DNA of 64,000 nucleotides from a bacterium (lineage in GTDB: Bacteria; Pseudomonadota; Alphaproteobacteria; Rhizobiales; Aestuariivirgaceae). This document shows, in pieces, positions 35,528 to 47,614 of this stretch (positions are counted from its first letter, which is position 1; each line of letters opens with the position of its first letter). The notes beneath the pieces were generated by a model. That model did no database searches. It had not been told where the DNA came from and saw only the letters and a list, made by a program, of their open reading frames with translations. The stretch lies in the NCBI GenBank assembly GCA_022842165.1, contig JALHQC010000006.1, positions 1 to 64,000 on the forward strand. The letters run 5' to 3'. A program made the position numbers and the translations under genes.

Positions 35528-35752
35528 TCGCCGCGACAGTTTAGACAGCCTCGCAGTCAAGGTCTGCCGTTCCGTAACGGCAGCCTTCGCTTGCGTATGG
35601 GTTCCATCTCATGTTCTGAAGCGAAGCTTAGCGGACCTGGTCAATTCGCGTCACTTTGATTCGCTTTTTCGGGGATTGGTTAGCGCGCGTTAACCATTTG
35701 TTATGGATTGGGTAAGAAATATGATGATCGGCAAATCAATCCGGGCGCCATC
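35528..35752 (+). promoter_or_regulatory. ftsA-ftsZ gap with candidate cell-cycle promoter elements
   Basis: This 225-bp gap is the only long one between ftsI and ftsZ. It holds a GANTC site (GATTC, 35658-35662) and a near-perfect dyad GGTTAGCGCGCGTTAACC (35678-35695). The TTAG-N6-TTAAC arrangement resembles the CtrA box (TTAA-N7-TTAAC) but with one base less spacing. This fits a separate ftsZ promoter under CtrA/CcrM-type control, as in Caulobacter, by inference. Confidence 0.45.
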
Positions 35753-37318
35753 ATGACAATCAATCTCACTGTTCCAAATCTTTCCGATCTGAAACCCAGA
35801 ATTACCGTGTTCGGGGTGGGTGGCGCAGGCGGCAATGCCGTCAACAACATGATCGAGAGCAGGCTGGAAGGTGTGGAATTCGTCGTCGCCAACACCGACG
35901 CGCAGGCCTTGATGCAGAGTGCCGCGCAACGCAGAGTTCAAATGGGCACGGCCCTGACGCAGGGGTTGGGCGCCGGATCGCAACCACAGATCGGTGCCGC
36001 TGCCGCCGAGGAGGCATTGCCTGAAATCCTCGACCATCTCGCAGGCTCCCACATGGCCTTCATCACAGCCGGCATGGGCGGCGGAACCGGCACCGGAGCC
36101 GCGCCCGTCATCGCCCGCGCCGCGAAGGAACAGGGGATCCTCACCGTCGGCGTGGTGACGAAGCCATTCCACTTCGAAGGCGTGCGCCGCCAGCAGACGG
36201 CCGAACGTGGCATCGAGCAGCTTGCCAAGCATGTCGATACGCTGATCGTCATTCCGAACCAGAACCTCTTCCGCGTCGCCAACGAGAAGACCACTTTCGC
36301 CGCCGCCTTCGCGATGGCCGACCAGGTGCTCTATTCGGGCGTTGCCTCGATCACCGAACTGATGACCAAGGAAGGCCTGATCAACCTCGACTTCGCCGAC
36401 GTCCGGGCGATCATGAGCGAGATGGGCCGCGCCATGATGGGCACCGGCGAAGCCTCGGGCGACAAGCGCGCCATCGAAGCCGCCGAAGCCGCGATCTCGA
36501 ACCCGCTGCTCGACGATGTCTCGATGCGCGGTGCTCGTGGGCTCCTCATCTCGATCACTGGCGGACCCGACCTCACCCTATACGAAGTCGACGAAGCCGC
36601 CACCCGCATCCGCGAGGAGGTCGATCCCGAAGCCAACATCATCCTCGGCGCCACCTTCGATGAATCGCTCGAAGGCATCATGCGCGTCTCGGTCGTTGCC
36701 ACCGGCCTTGCGGCCGAAGCCCTCAAGGGCGGCAAGGGTGAGGACGAGGAAGTCCAGGAACGCCCCGAGCAGCCCTCGGTGTTCGGCTTCCACGGCAAGC
36801 AGCCGGCCACCGCCAAGAAGCTGGTGCAGCCCGCACCCATGGCGGCGCGCGTTGCCGCTCCGGCGCAGCCCGTCATGCACCAGCCCGTCCAGCAGGCTCC
36901 GGCCCAGGCTTACGAGCATGATGCGTTCGAGCCCGAAATCCAGCCGGAAGCCCCGCGCCAGCAGCCCGCCGCCGCCTATCATGGACGCCAGGTGCGGATG
37001 CCCGCCATCGAAGAGTTTCCGCCGCAGGTGAAGAAGCAGATCGAAGCGCAGCAGAGCCGCATCGAATCGATCGCCGACCATGCTTCGCGCAAGAAGCCCG
37101 GCCTGTTCCAGCGCCTCGCCTCCGTCGGCCTTGGCCGCAAGGACGATCCGCCCCTCACGCAGCACGAGCCATCGATCAGCGCGCAGCCCGTGGCGCGTCC
37201 CAATGCGCAGGCCCGTCCGCAGCCGCAACCGCAGCCGCATGCGCCGGCCGTTCCCGAGCAGGCGATGGACGACGACCAGCTGGAGATTCCCGCATTCTTG
37301 CGGCGTCAAGCCAACTAA
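35753..37318 (+). CDS. ftsZ: Cell-division GTPase FtsZ
   Basis: This is a 521-residue tubulin-like GTPase: [18 protein letters not shown], the tubulin signature [24 protein letters not shown], and a long proline/glutamine-rich linker (about residues 320-505). The conserved C-terminal peptide [10 protein letters not shown], which binds FtsA, closes it. The long linker is typical of Hyphomicrobiales. ATG 35753 was preferred over TTG 35708 because the protein then starts with the usual MTINL leader. A hairpin terminator follows. Confidence 0.97.
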   Translation: MTINLTVPNLSDLKPRITVFGVGGAGGNAVNNMIESRLEGVEFVVANTDAQALMQSAAQRRVQMGTALTQGLGAGSQPQIGAAAAEEALPEILDHLAGSHMAFITAGMGGGTGTGAAPVIARAAKEQGILTVGVVTKPFHFEGVRRQQTAERGIEQLAKHVDTLIVIPNQNLFRVANEKTTFAAAFAMADQVLYSGVASITELMTKEGLINLDFADVRAIMSEMGRAMMGTGEASGDKRAIEAAEAAISNPLLDDVSMRGARGLLISITGGPDLTLYEVDEAATRIREEVDPEANIILGATFDESLEGIMRVSVVATGLAAEALKGGKGEDEEVQERPEQPSVFGFHGKQPATAKKLVQPAPMAARVAAPAQPVMHQPVQQAPAQAYEHDAFEPEIQPEAPRQQPAAAYHGRQVRMPAIEEFPPQVKKQIEAQQSRIESIADHASRKKPGLFQRLASVGLGRKDDPPLTQHEPSISAQPVARPNAQARPQPQPQPHAPAVPEQAMDDDQLEIPAFLRRQAN

Positions 37319-37340
37319 TTGATTTCATGAAGAAAGTTTC

Positions 37341-37370
37341 AAACCCGGTGGTCACACTTCCGCCGGGTTT
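37341..37370 (+). terminator. Hairpin after ftsZ
   Basis: AAACCCGGTG pairs with CGCCGGGTTT around a 10-base loop (one G-T wobble). No long T-run follows, so termination may be partial, leaving some transcript for bamD. Confidence 0.6.
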
Positions 37371-37496
37371 GACGCATTTATGGTGCCTTGTGGCTCGTTG
37401 GCTTTTCAGCCGCCGGAGGTTAAGACAACAAGCCTGATGACGCTGCTTGTTGCGAGTCGCGCGTCCGTTTCACGTCGTTGCTTTTGGGGTTTCTGG

Positions 37497-38393
37497 GTGC
37501 CGGTCATTCGCAAGTCTGCTCATGTTGTCGCGGCAATCCTCATTGGCCTGTCGCTCTCAGGCTGTGCCTCTTCGCTGATGGATGGGATATGGGGCGACAG
37601 CACTTCGACGCAGGCCGCCGCCGCCGGCAATGGCGTTTCGCCGGATCTTGCCAGCGCCAACGATGGCGCGGCTGTCGCCAAGCTCTACAATCAGGGCCTC
37701 GAGGATCTGAAGGACGGCTCGCACAAGAGCGCGGTCAAGAGCTTTGCCGAAGTCGAGCGCCAGTATCCCTATTCGAGCTGGGCTACCAAGGCCATTCTCA
37801 TGCAGGCCTATTCGAACTACGTTCAGGGCAAATACGATGACGCGATCGTCGCCGCGAACCGCTTCACCACGCTGCATCCGGGCCACAAGGATGCGGGCTA
37901 TGCCTATTACCTGATCGCCATTTCCAACTATAACCGGATCAGCGACACCAAGCGCGACCAGAGCGCCACGCGGGCCGCGCTGGAAGCACTGGAAGAAGTG
38001 TCCCAGCGCTATCCCGGCACGGCTTACGCCGAAGATGCCAGGCAGAAGGTGATCGTGGCGCGCGACCATCTGGCGGGCAAGGAAATGGAAGTCGGCCGCT
38101 ATTACTACAAGCAGGGCAGCTACCTCGCCGGCATCAACCGCTTCAAGCGCGTGGTCACCGATTTCCAGAACACCACGCAGACGCCGGAAGCCCTCTACCG
38201 GCTGACCGAGGGCTATATGGCTCTCGGTGTCGTCTCGGAAGCGCAGACGGCAGCAGCCGTGCTGGGCCACAACTACCCCAATACGGACTGGTACAAGGAC
38301 GCTTACCAGCTCGTCGCGAGCGATGGGCAGGCCCCGGTCGAGAACCGCCAGTCCTGGATATCCAAGGCCTTCAGTTCGCTCAATCCGCTCTGA
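37497..38393 (+). CDS. bamD: Outer-membrane assembly lipoprotein BamD
   Basis: This is a 298-residue lipoprotein (LSLSGC lipobox, about residues 17-22) with TPR helices: LYNQGLEDLKDGSHKSAVKSFAEVERQYPYSSWATKA, AYYLIAISNYNRISD, ALEEVSQRYPGTAYAEDAR. It helps BamA insert beta-barrel proteins. GTG at 37497 puts the signal peptide at the N-terminus; ATG at 37437 is possible but would add 20 residues. lpxC, which commonly separates ftsZ and bamD in related genomes, is absent. Confidence 0.92.
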   Translation: MPVIRKSAHVVAAILIGLSLSGCASSLMDGIWGDSTSTQAAAAGNGVSPDLASANDGAAVAKLYNQGLEDLKDGSHKSAVKSFAEVERQYPYSSWATKAILMQAYSNYVQGKYDDAIVAANRFTTLHPGHKDAGYAYYLIAISNYNRISDTKRDQSATRAALEALEEVSQRYPGTAYAEDARQKVIVARDHLAGKEMEVGRYYYKQGSYLAGINRFKRVVTDFQNTTQTPEALYRLTEGYMALGVVSEAQTAAAVLGHNYPNTDWYKDAYQLVASDGQAPVENRQSWISKAFSSLNPL

Positions 38394-38438
38394 TCTGACC
38401 TCTCGCGCCCGGCTGCAACTCCGCTATAAAGTGGAATC

Positions 38439-40109
38439 ATGCTCACCGCTCTGTCCATCCGCGATATCGTCCTCATCGAGAAGCTCGACATCTCGCTCGA
38501 GCGCGGCCTCACCGTTCTCACTGGCGAGACGGGGGCCGGAAAGTCGATCCTGCTCGACGCGCTCGGCCTCGCCCTTGGCGCGCGGGGCGACTCGAGCCTG
38601 GTGCGGAACGGCGCCGAGCGCGGCGTCGTCACCGCGGCCTTCGCGCTGCCGAAGGCCCATGCCGCCTTTGCGATCCTGAAAGAGCAGGGGATCGATGCCG
38701 AGGGCGAACTCGTCATCCGCCGCATCCAGAATGCCGATGGCCCCAGCCGTGCCGCCATCAACGACCAGCCCGTCAGCCTCAACCTGCTGCGGCAGATCGC
38801 AGTGGCACTGGCTGAAATTCACGGCCAGCACGCCGACCGTGCCCTGGTCGACGTTGGCGCCCACCGCCGCCTGCTCGACGCCTTCGGCGGCCTCGATCAG
38901 GAGGTGCAGGAGGTTGGCGCGCTGTGGGCCAGGGCGTCTGCCGCCGAAACCGCCCTCAACGACCACCGCAAGCTGATGGACCGGGCCGAAGCCGAGCGTG
39001 AATACCTGGAACATGCCACCGAGGAATTGCGCCTTCTGAACCCCATCGAGGGCGAGGAAGCAAAGCTTGCGGAAGCGCGGCAGTTGATGATGTCGTCAGA
39101 GCAATATGCCGATGCCCTGAGCGAGGCGGAGGATGCGCTGGCGGGCGATGGCACGGCGGTTGCGCGCCTCAACGCCGCCCTCCGCAAGCTTGAACGGCGG
39201 CGGGACACGGCGGGCGGCCGCCTCGATCATGTCTGTTCGGCGCTCGACCGGGTGCTGGCGGAAGTGACGGAGGCCGAACGCGCCATCGCCGAGGCGCAGC
39301 GGACCTTCATCTTCGATCCCAAGGAACTCGAGAAATCCGAGGAGCGCCTCTTCGCGTTGCGGGCGGCGGCGCGGAAGTTCAAATGCACAGTCGATACGCT
39401 GGCCAATGTGCGTGAGCGGTTCGATACGGAACTCAAAGCCATCACCGATGGCGGCGGGCGGCTCAAAAAGCTCGAGCAGGAATTCAAGATCGCGCGTGAA
39501 GCTTATGATATTGCAGCTGAAAAACTCTCCGACAAGCGGCGGAAAACGGCGAAGGCCCTGGACAAGGCGGTGATGGCCGAACTGCCGCCCCTGAAGCTCG
39601 AGCGTGCGCGGTTCGAAACCCATATCGAAACCGATGCCGGAAAGCCCGGCTCGCAGGGCATCGACCGCATCGAATTCATGGTGGCCGCCAACCCCGGAAC
39701 GCCGCTCGCCCCCTTGATGAAGGTGGCCTCGGGCGGCGAACTGGCGCGCTTCATGCTGGCGCTCAAGGTGATCCTCGCCTCCAAGGGTTCTGCGCCGACA
39801 TTGATCTTTGACGAGATCGACACCGGCGTTGGCGGCGCGGTGGCGGATGCGATCGGCGCCCGGCTGGCGCGGCTTGCTGAAAACCTTCAGGTGCTTGCCG
39901 TCACCCACAGCCCGCAGGTCGCCGCCAGCGCGCGGCAGCACATGCTGATATCGAAGATGGAAGAAGTTGCCGGCAAGCGCATGGTCACCCGCGTCCAGCC
40001 CCTGTCCACCACCAGCCGGCGCGAGGAGGTGGCCCGCATGCTGTCCGGCGCGCAGGTGACGGAAGCCGCGCGTGCGCAGGCGGATGAGCTCTTGCGGGGC
40101 AGGGGTTGA
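38439..40109 (+). CDS. recN: DNA repair protein RecN
   Basis: This 556-residue SMC-like ATPase starts with LTALSIRDIVLIEKLDI and the Walker A GETGAGKSILLDALGLALG. It continues with a coiled-coil middle, the signature KVASGGELARFMLALKVIL, Walker B TLIFDEIDTGVGG and VTHSPQVAASA. It works in double-strand break repair with RecA. It lies 45 bp after bamD. Confidence 0.96.
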   Translation: MLTALSIRDIVLIEKLDISLERGLTVLTGETGAGKSILLDALGLALGARGDSSLVRNGAERGVVTAAFALPKAHAAFAILKEQGIDAEGELVIRRIQNADGPSRAAINDQPVSLNLLRQIAVALAEIHGQHADRALVDVGAHRRLLDAFGGLDQEVQEVGALWARASAAETALNDHRKLMDRAEAEREYLEHATEELRLLNPIEGEEAKLAEARQLMMSSEQYADALSEAEDALAGDGTAVARLNAALRKLERRRDTAGGRLDHVCSALDRVLAEVTEAERAIAEAQRTFIFDPKELEKSEERLFALRAAARKFKCTVDTLANVRERFDTELKAITDGGGRLKKLEQEFKIAREAYDIAAEKLSDKRRKTAKALDKAVMAELPPLKLERARFETHIETDAGKPGSQGIDRIEFMVAANPGTPLAPLMKVASGGELARFMLALKVILASKGSAPTLIFDEIDTGVGGAVADAIGARLARLAENLQVLAVTHSPQVAASARQHMLISKMEEVAGKRMVTRVQPLSTTSRREEVARMLSGAQVTEAARAQADELLRGRG

Positions 40110-40112
40110 TGA

Positions 40113-42472
<2,360 letters not shown>

Positions 42473-42480
42473 ACATTATC

Positions 42481-44274
42481 TCACCCCGCGATCGGCTCAC
42501 ACGCCTTCGTCAACCACGCAAGCTCGTCGCCCTCGAGAAAATCGCCGACTTCCTTCAGCACGCGGGCGTGATAGGCATCGAGCCAGCGCATTTCACCGTC
42601 GTCCATGATGCGCAGGTCGATCAGCCGCCGCTCGATGGGGCACAGCGTCAGAGTCTCGAAGCCCAGCATCCTGCGGTCGCCGCCGGCAATTTCGTGGGCT
42701 TCCTGCACCATCAGAAGGTTCTCGATACGGATGCCGTATTCGCCCTGCTTGTAGAAGCCGGGCTCGTTCGAAAGGATCATGCCGGGTTCCAGCGGCGTAC
42801 GGTCGGCCTTGTTGATGCGGGCGGGGCCTTCATGCACGGAAAGATATGATCCCACGCCATGGCCCGTGCCATGGTCGAAGTCGAGGCCCGCCATCCACAG
42901 CGCCTGCCGCGCCAGCACGTCAAGCTGCGAGCCGCAGGTGCCCTTGGGAAAACGGATGCGCGAGAGGTTGATCATGCCCTTCAGCACGCGGGTGAAGCGG
43001 TCTCTCATTTCATCTGTCGGCTGACCGACGATCACCGTGCGGGTGATGTCGGTCGTGCCGTCGGGATATTGCCCGCCTGAATCGATCAGGAAAATCTCGT
43101 TCATTCCCAACTCGCGGTTCGAGCCTTCATCGGCGTGATAGTGCGGGATCGCGGCATGGGGGCCTGCCGCCGGAATGGTCTCGAAGGACAGATCCTTCAA
43201 CTCGCCGGTCTGTTCGCGGAACCACCTGAGCTTTGCTGCCACGTCGAGTTCCGTCACCCCGCCCCTTGGCGCTTCCATCTCCAGCCAGCGGATGAAGCGC
43301 GTCATCGCCACGCCGTCGCGACGCTGGGCGGCGCGGGCACCTTCCTGCTCGATGCGGTTCTTGCGCGCCTTGGGCAAGGTGCAGGGGTCGCTGCCGGTAG
43401 TAATGCTGGCCTTGGCCTTCGTCAGCACCGCGCGGATGCGCTCCGGCGTCCAGGCGGCATCGATCAGCACACTCGCCTTCTTCTTTCCCAGCGCCTTCAG
43501 CGAGGCTTCGATCTCGCTGGGTTTCCGGGTCACCGCGATTTTCTTCAGATGCGACTTCACATCCTCGGTGAGTTTTTCGGGCGCGATGAAAATCTCGGCC
43601 TTGCCCTTCGCGTGGAGGATCGCATAGGCCGGCACCACCGGCGTAAACGGCACGTCGAAACCGCGGAGGTTGAAGATCCAGGCAACGGAGTCAGGCTGCG
43701 TCAGCACCACGGCATCGTTGGGGCTGATCGCCTTCTGGATATCCTTCAGCTTGTCGGCGGCGGAGCGGCCGGCAAGCTGCGTGGGGTGCGTTGCAATCGC
43801 CGCCATGGGCCGCGCCGGCTGGTCCTTCCAGATCGCATCGATGAGGTTTCCGTCCACCGCCACAAGGCGCGCGCCCACCTTCTCGCAAGCCTCTGCAAAG
43901 CGCTTCGCCTGGTCGGCGGTGACGAGCCAGGGATCGAAGCCCAGCCTGTCGCCCTGCTTCAGGTTCCTGGCGATCCACGCCGTGGGGGGCTCGTCCACGA
44001 GATGCTGAGGAGTGATGAGCTTGGTATCGACCTGTTCCTGCACCTGTATCGTATAGCGCCCGTCGATGAAGATCGCGGCCTTCCTCAGCGTTATGATCGC
44101 CAGTCCCCATGAGCCGGAGAATCCCGTCAGCCAGCGCAGGCGCTCGGCATAGGTCGGCACATATTCGCCCTGGAATTCGTCCTGCCGGGGCACGAGGTAG
44201 CCCGCCAGCTTGCGCGACTTCAGTTCGTTGCGGAGGAGGGTGAAGCGGGCGCGGGAGGCGGAGGCATGTGTCAT
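42481..44274 (-). CDS. Xaa-Pro aminopeptidase (aminopeptidase P, M24B)
   Basis: This 597-residue protein has two N-terminal creatinase-like domains and a C-terminal pita-bread domain. Metal ligands are FLIDSGGQYPDGTTDITRTV (two Asp), GHGVGSYLSVHEGPA (His), LSNEPGFYKQGEYGIRIENL (two Glu). It removes the residue before proline from peptides in the cytoplasm. ATG 44274 gives the usual start; the upstream extension to 44346 is not conserved. Length matches the eukaryote-like long form. Confidence 0.93.
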   Translation of the reverse strand: MTHASASRARFTLLRNELKSRKLAGYLVPRQDEFQGEYVPTYAERLRWLTGFSGSWGLAIITLRKAAIFIDGRYTIQVQEQVDTKLITPQHLVDEPPTAWIARNLKQGDRLGFDPWLVTADQAKRFAEACEKVGARLVAVDGNLIDAIWKDQPARPMAAIATHPTQLAGRSAADKLKDIQKAISPNDAVVLTQPDSVAWIFNLRGFDVPFTPVVPAYAILHAKGKAEIFIAPEKLTEDVKSHLKKIAVTRKPSEIEASLKALGKKKASVLIDAAWTPERIRAVLTKAKASITTGSDPCTLPKARKNRIEQEGARAAQRRDGVAMTRFIRWLEMEAPRGGVTELDVAAKLRWFREQTGELKDLSFETIPAAGPHAAIPHYHADEGSNRELGMNEIFLIDSGGQYPDGTTDITRTVIVGQPTDEMRDRFTRVLKGMINLSRIRFPKGTCGSQLDVLARQALWMAGLDFDHGTGHGVGSYLSVHEGPARINKADRTPLEPGMILSNEPGFYKQGEYGIRIENLLMVQEAHEIAGGDRRMLGFETLTLCPIERRLIDLRIMDDGEMRWLDAYHARVLKEVGDFLEGDELAWLTKACEPIAG

Positions 44275-44455
44275 GTGCCATGACTTAGCTCGCCCTGCGG
44301 AAGCTGTGAAGGCCGCTCTTACGTGCCCGGTGCTTTGCTGGTTCACTCACGTTTCATCACGAAGGATTGCCCGCGCGTCCTGCATCCCGAAGGCGCATCC
44401 GCGCCGTTGTCTTTGCATCCCGTCTGGGGATCATATGACAACAGGAGATGACGTC

Positions 44456-45022
44456 ATGACACTTCGCAACACCCTTCTTTCCGCCGCCGCCGCTTTCGCC
44501 CTCGGCGTATCGGCACTGGCCGCCCCCGTCCTCGCGCAGGACACCAAGATGGTCGGCGGCGCTGAGATGTTCCCTGACAAGAACATCGTCGAGAACGCCG
44601 TCAACTCGAAGGACCACACCACGCTGGTTGCAGCGGTGAAGGCCGCGGGCCTCGTCGAAACGCTGTCGGGCGCTGGTCCCTTCACCGTTCTCGCTCCCAC
44701 CAACGATGCCTTCGCAAAGCTTCCCGCCGGCACGGTGGACAATCTGCTGAAGCCCGAGAACAAGGAGATGCTGACGAAGGTTCTCACCTCGCATGTGATC
44801 GCGACGTCGGCGATGAGCGATGCGATCAACAAGATGGTCATGGATGACGGCGGCAAGCACAATGTCACCACGGTGAGCGGCGATGCCCTGACCTTCATGG
44901 CGAAGGACGGCAAGATCATGATCATGGACGAGAGCGGCCAGACCGCGACCGTGACCATCGCCGACGTCAAGCAGTCGAACGGCGTCATTCACGTCATCGA
45001 TACGGTCCTGCTGCCGAAGTAA
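44456..45022 (+). CDS. Secreted fasciclin-domain protein
   Basis: This 188-residue protein has a signal peptide (MTLRNTLLSAAAAFALG... to AQ). A single FAS1 domain follows: TLVAAVKAAGLVETLSGAGPFTVLAPTNDAFAKLP (H1 box) and GVIHVIDTVLLP (H2 box). Such proteins mediate surface adhesion. AGGAG sits eight bases before ATG 44456. The next gene is convergent, with a shared hairpin between. Confidence 0.93.
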   Translation: MTLRNTLLSAAAAFALGVSALAAPVLAQDTKMVGGAEMFPDKNIVENAVNSKDHTTLVAAVKAAGLVETLSGAGPFTVLAPTNDAFAKLPAGTVDNLLKPENKEMLTKVLTSHVIATSAMSDAINKMVMDDGGKHNVTTVSGDALTFMAKDGKIMIMDESGQTATVTIADVKQSNGVIHVIDTVLLPK

Positions 45023-45081
45023 GGCAATCGCTGCTGCCCCGTAAACGTATCTCCCCCTTCACGGGCTCGGGGCGGCGAAAG

Positions 45082-45111
45082 GGGCCCGGCATTCGCAAGA
45101 GTGCCGGGTCC
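45082..45111. terminator. Hairpin between convergent genes
   Basis: GGGCCCGGCA pairs with TGCCGGGTCC around a 10-base loop, with one wobble. It lies between the fasciclin gene and the leftward DUF1194 gene and could serve both. There is no strong T-run. Confidence 0.65.
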
Positions 45112-45116
45112 TTACC

Positions 45117-45839
45117 TTATTTGGCGGCGGCGCCGAGGCGTTGCGGCCCCGATGCGATTTCGAGGACGAGCTTTCTCTTCACCGCGGTCGAGAATTGCTG
45201 CATGTCGTCCGCCGTGATCACGAAGGCATCCGGCCCGCCGATGATCGTCTCCTCGAAGGCCTTCTCCAGATCATAGCCGACTGGCCGGCCGCTGCAGGCA
45301 CGGCAGAGGATGGCGAGGCCGTTGATGGTGATGCCGGCCGCGACGACCTGTTCGCGCGCGGTGGCGAGCGGCACGCCGTTCCAGCTGTTGGCACTGTCAG
45401 CAGAGAGGTCGATCACCTTGCGGTAGCCTTCGTGCTCATTGCCCTCGATCAGGGACTTTCCGAACAGCAGCGCCTGGCCGATGGCGTTCCGCCCGCGCGC
45501 CCGTCGCGGCGGTGCCAACAGTTCCGCTGCGAAGGCCTCCGCGGAGGCCTGATCGCTGAGAATGCGCCAGCCCACCACCACGTCCTGCGAGGTGAAGTCT
45601 CCCCACTCGACATAGGTGACGGCGATCTTCTGGTGAGCACCGCTCTGGATCGCGTCCAGCACATCCGCACTGGTCAGCGCATCGGCGTAGCCCCGGCGCT
45701 GGAAGATGATCTCCTGGGTGTCGATCGAGCCCGTCGCATCCGCCAGCAGCACGAGTTCGAGGTCAACCTCTTCGGCCGCCGCCATGCCGGCCCAGAGCAG
45801 GGCCGCCACGGCGATGATCAGTCCACGGAGGGCCCTCAT
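45117..45839 (-). CDS. DUF1194 periplasmic VWA-like protein
   Basis: This 240-residue protein has a signal peptide (about 1-22). A VWA-like start follows: LELVLLADATGSIDTQEIIFQRRGYADAL, with a DxTGS metal motif in place of DxSxS. AVTYVEWGD, KVIDLSADSANSWNG and NGLAILC are DUF1194 landmarks. Function is unknown. The ATG at 45839 overlaps the stop of the 5'-nucleotidase-like gene (TGATG); a GTG one codon earlier is possible. Both are made from one message. Confidence 0.85.
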   Translation of the reverse strand: MRALRGLIIAVAALLWAGMAAAEEVDLELVLLADATGSIDTQEIIFQRRGYADALTSADVLDAIQSGAHQKIAVTYVEWGDFTSQDVVVGWRILSDQASAEAFAAELLAPPRRARGRNAIGQALLFGKSLIEGNEHEGYRKVIDLSADSANSWNGVPLATAREQVVAAGITINGLAILCRACSGRPVGYDLEKAFEETIIGGPDAFVITADDMQQFSTAVKRKLVLEIASGPQRLGAAAK

Positions 45840-47347
45840 CACATCTTCAGCTTGATGCGGCCTTCGACTTTCGGCGTGATCGATTTCTTCGCGGTCACAT
45901 AGGCCATCACGTCGTTCGCCATCAGCTTGGCGTCGCGCACGCCGAGGAGCGGCCTGGCGGATTTCAGCACGCTATAGCCATCGCCGCCGCCGAACATGTA
46001 ATCGTTCGTCGCCAGCGTATAGGTGGCCGCCTTGTCGATGGGCTTGTCGCCCACCATCACCGAGACAACGCGCTCGCCCTTGGGCTTCGTCAGGTCGGCC
46101 TCGACCGTTAGCCCCGAAACCTGCGGGAAGCGGCCTGCGGAATTCTCGACGTCGCTCAAGCCGCTCTCCAATGCAGCCCACACCATGTCGCCCGTCACCT
46201 CGAGCTTCACGGTGCGGTTGCCGAAGGGCAGCTCGGTCAGGATATCGCGGCGCGTCAGCTGCGTGCCCGCCGCATATTCCTTGTTGCCGCGAATGCCGCC
46301 GCCATTGGTGATGGCAATATCGGCCTGAACCGCCTCGCGCGTCGCATCGGCGATAAGGTTGCCGATCGCGGACTCGGCTGTGCGCACGGTGGCCTTGCGG
46401 CTGTCGAGCGGTTCCGTCGTGGTGCCGACTGCGACATCGAGTTCCTTCGAGAGCAGCGCGTTGTATTCGTCGGCCTTCGCCTGCGTCTCGGCATCGGGTG
46501 TTACGCCTGCGGTGTCGATGAAGCGGAAGTTGGGATACCACTTCACGCTGCGCTTGCCGTCCTTCTCCTCGATATCGAGTTTCACATCGACGGCGGTCAC
46601 GAATTCGGCTTCCTCCTTCGATTCCACCATCACCGTGCGGCCATCGAAGAACAGGGCGAGGTCGTGATCGTCACCCGTCAGGATGATGTCGATGGCGCGC
46701 GTGTCGAACAGCGCGCGATCAACCTCGCGGTTGGCATGGACGACGGCCACCACGATATCGGCGCCGGCCTCGCGCAGTTGCTTTGCCTGCGCCACTGCGG
46801 TTTCAACCGTCGGCAGGAATTTCAGCGTGTCGCCGGGGCTGGACTTCACCGGGCTGTCCTCGGCGGTCAGGCCGACGATGCCAACCTTGGCGCCGCCGAA
46901 TTCGAGGATCGCGTTGTCCTTGAAGCCTTCGATCATCTTGCCGTCGGCCGTGCGGAGGTTCGCGGCATAAAGCGGAAACTTCGCTTCCTTCATGCGCTTC
47001 ATGAACACGTCAGCCCCGAAGTCGTATTCATGGTTGCCGGGGGTGAACACGTCAGGCGGCACGATGTTGGTCAGCACGATCGTGTGCTCGCCCTGGTCGA
47101 AGCTCGAGAACAGGGAAGGCGAGATCAGGTCGCCCGCGTGGGCATAGACGACGTTGCCGCCTTTGGCGCGTTCGGCTTTCACCACAGCGTTCAGCCGCGC
47201 GAAGCCGCCGCGCTCGGAAGCGTTGTCGACCTTGTAGATGTCGTTGGTGAGCAGGAAGGTGATGTTCACGGCTTCTGCAAGTGCCGGCGAGATCAGGCTG
47301 GCGCCGGAGAGGAGCGCGGCGATCAGTGTGTTGCGGATCATGTGCAT
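45839..47347 (-). CDS. 5'-nucleotidase/2',3'-cyclic phosphodiesterase-like protein, secreted
   Basis: This 502-residue protein has a signal peptide, an N-terminal metallophosphatase domain and a C-terminal 5'-nucleotidase domain (ITNGGGIRGNKEYAAGTQLTRRDILTELPFGN...LATNDYMFGGGDGY). GNHEYDFG keeps the central motif. The first motif reads TNDIYKV where TNDxHG is usual, and the third ILTGDDHD where GGHxH is usual. Two metal ligands therefore differ. AGGAGG lies before ATG 47347. It is coupled with DUF1194. The substrate is uncertain. Confidence 0.88.
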   Translation of the reverse strand: MHMIRNTLIAALLSGASLISPALAEAVNITFLLTNDIYKVDNASERGGFARLNAVVKAERAKGGNVVYAHAGDLISPSLFSSFDQGEHTIVLTNIVPPDVFTPGNHEYDFGADVFMKRMKEAKFPLYAANLRTADGKMIEGFKDNAILEFGGAKVGIVGLTAEDSPVKSSPGDTLKFLPTVETAVAQAKQLREAGADIVVAVVHANREVDRALFDTRAIDIILTGDDHDLALFFDGRTVMVESKEEAEFVTAVDVKLDIEEKDGKRSVKWYPNFRFIDTAGVTPDAETQAKADEYNALLSKELDVAVGTTTEPLDSRKATVRTAESAIGNLIADATREAVQADIAITNGGGIRGNKEYAAGTQLTRRDILTELPFGNRTVKLEVTGDMVWAALESGLSDVENSAGRFPQVSGLTVEADLTKPKGERVVSVMVGDKPIDKAATYTLATNDYMFGGGDGYSVLKSARPLLGVRDAKLMANDVMAYVTAKKSITPKVEGRIKLKM

Positions 47348-47614
47348 GGGTGGCCTCCTATGTCTGAACCAGGCCTGACAGTGAAAGCCATTGTAACCGC
47401 CGATGCAACAGGGCAGTGACGCAGGGAAATCAAATCGCCTTGCAAGAAAGTCCCAACTGCGACATAATTGCACCATCGATACTTGGGCCGGACGATTGGC
47501 CGCTTCGCTACCCTTGAGGGCCGCGCACGCAAGACTCCTCCAAATTTCGACCATGGTCTTGACGTGGAAGAAACGCGGCAGGGCTAGCGACCCAACCAAA
47601 CTTAAGGGATTCCC

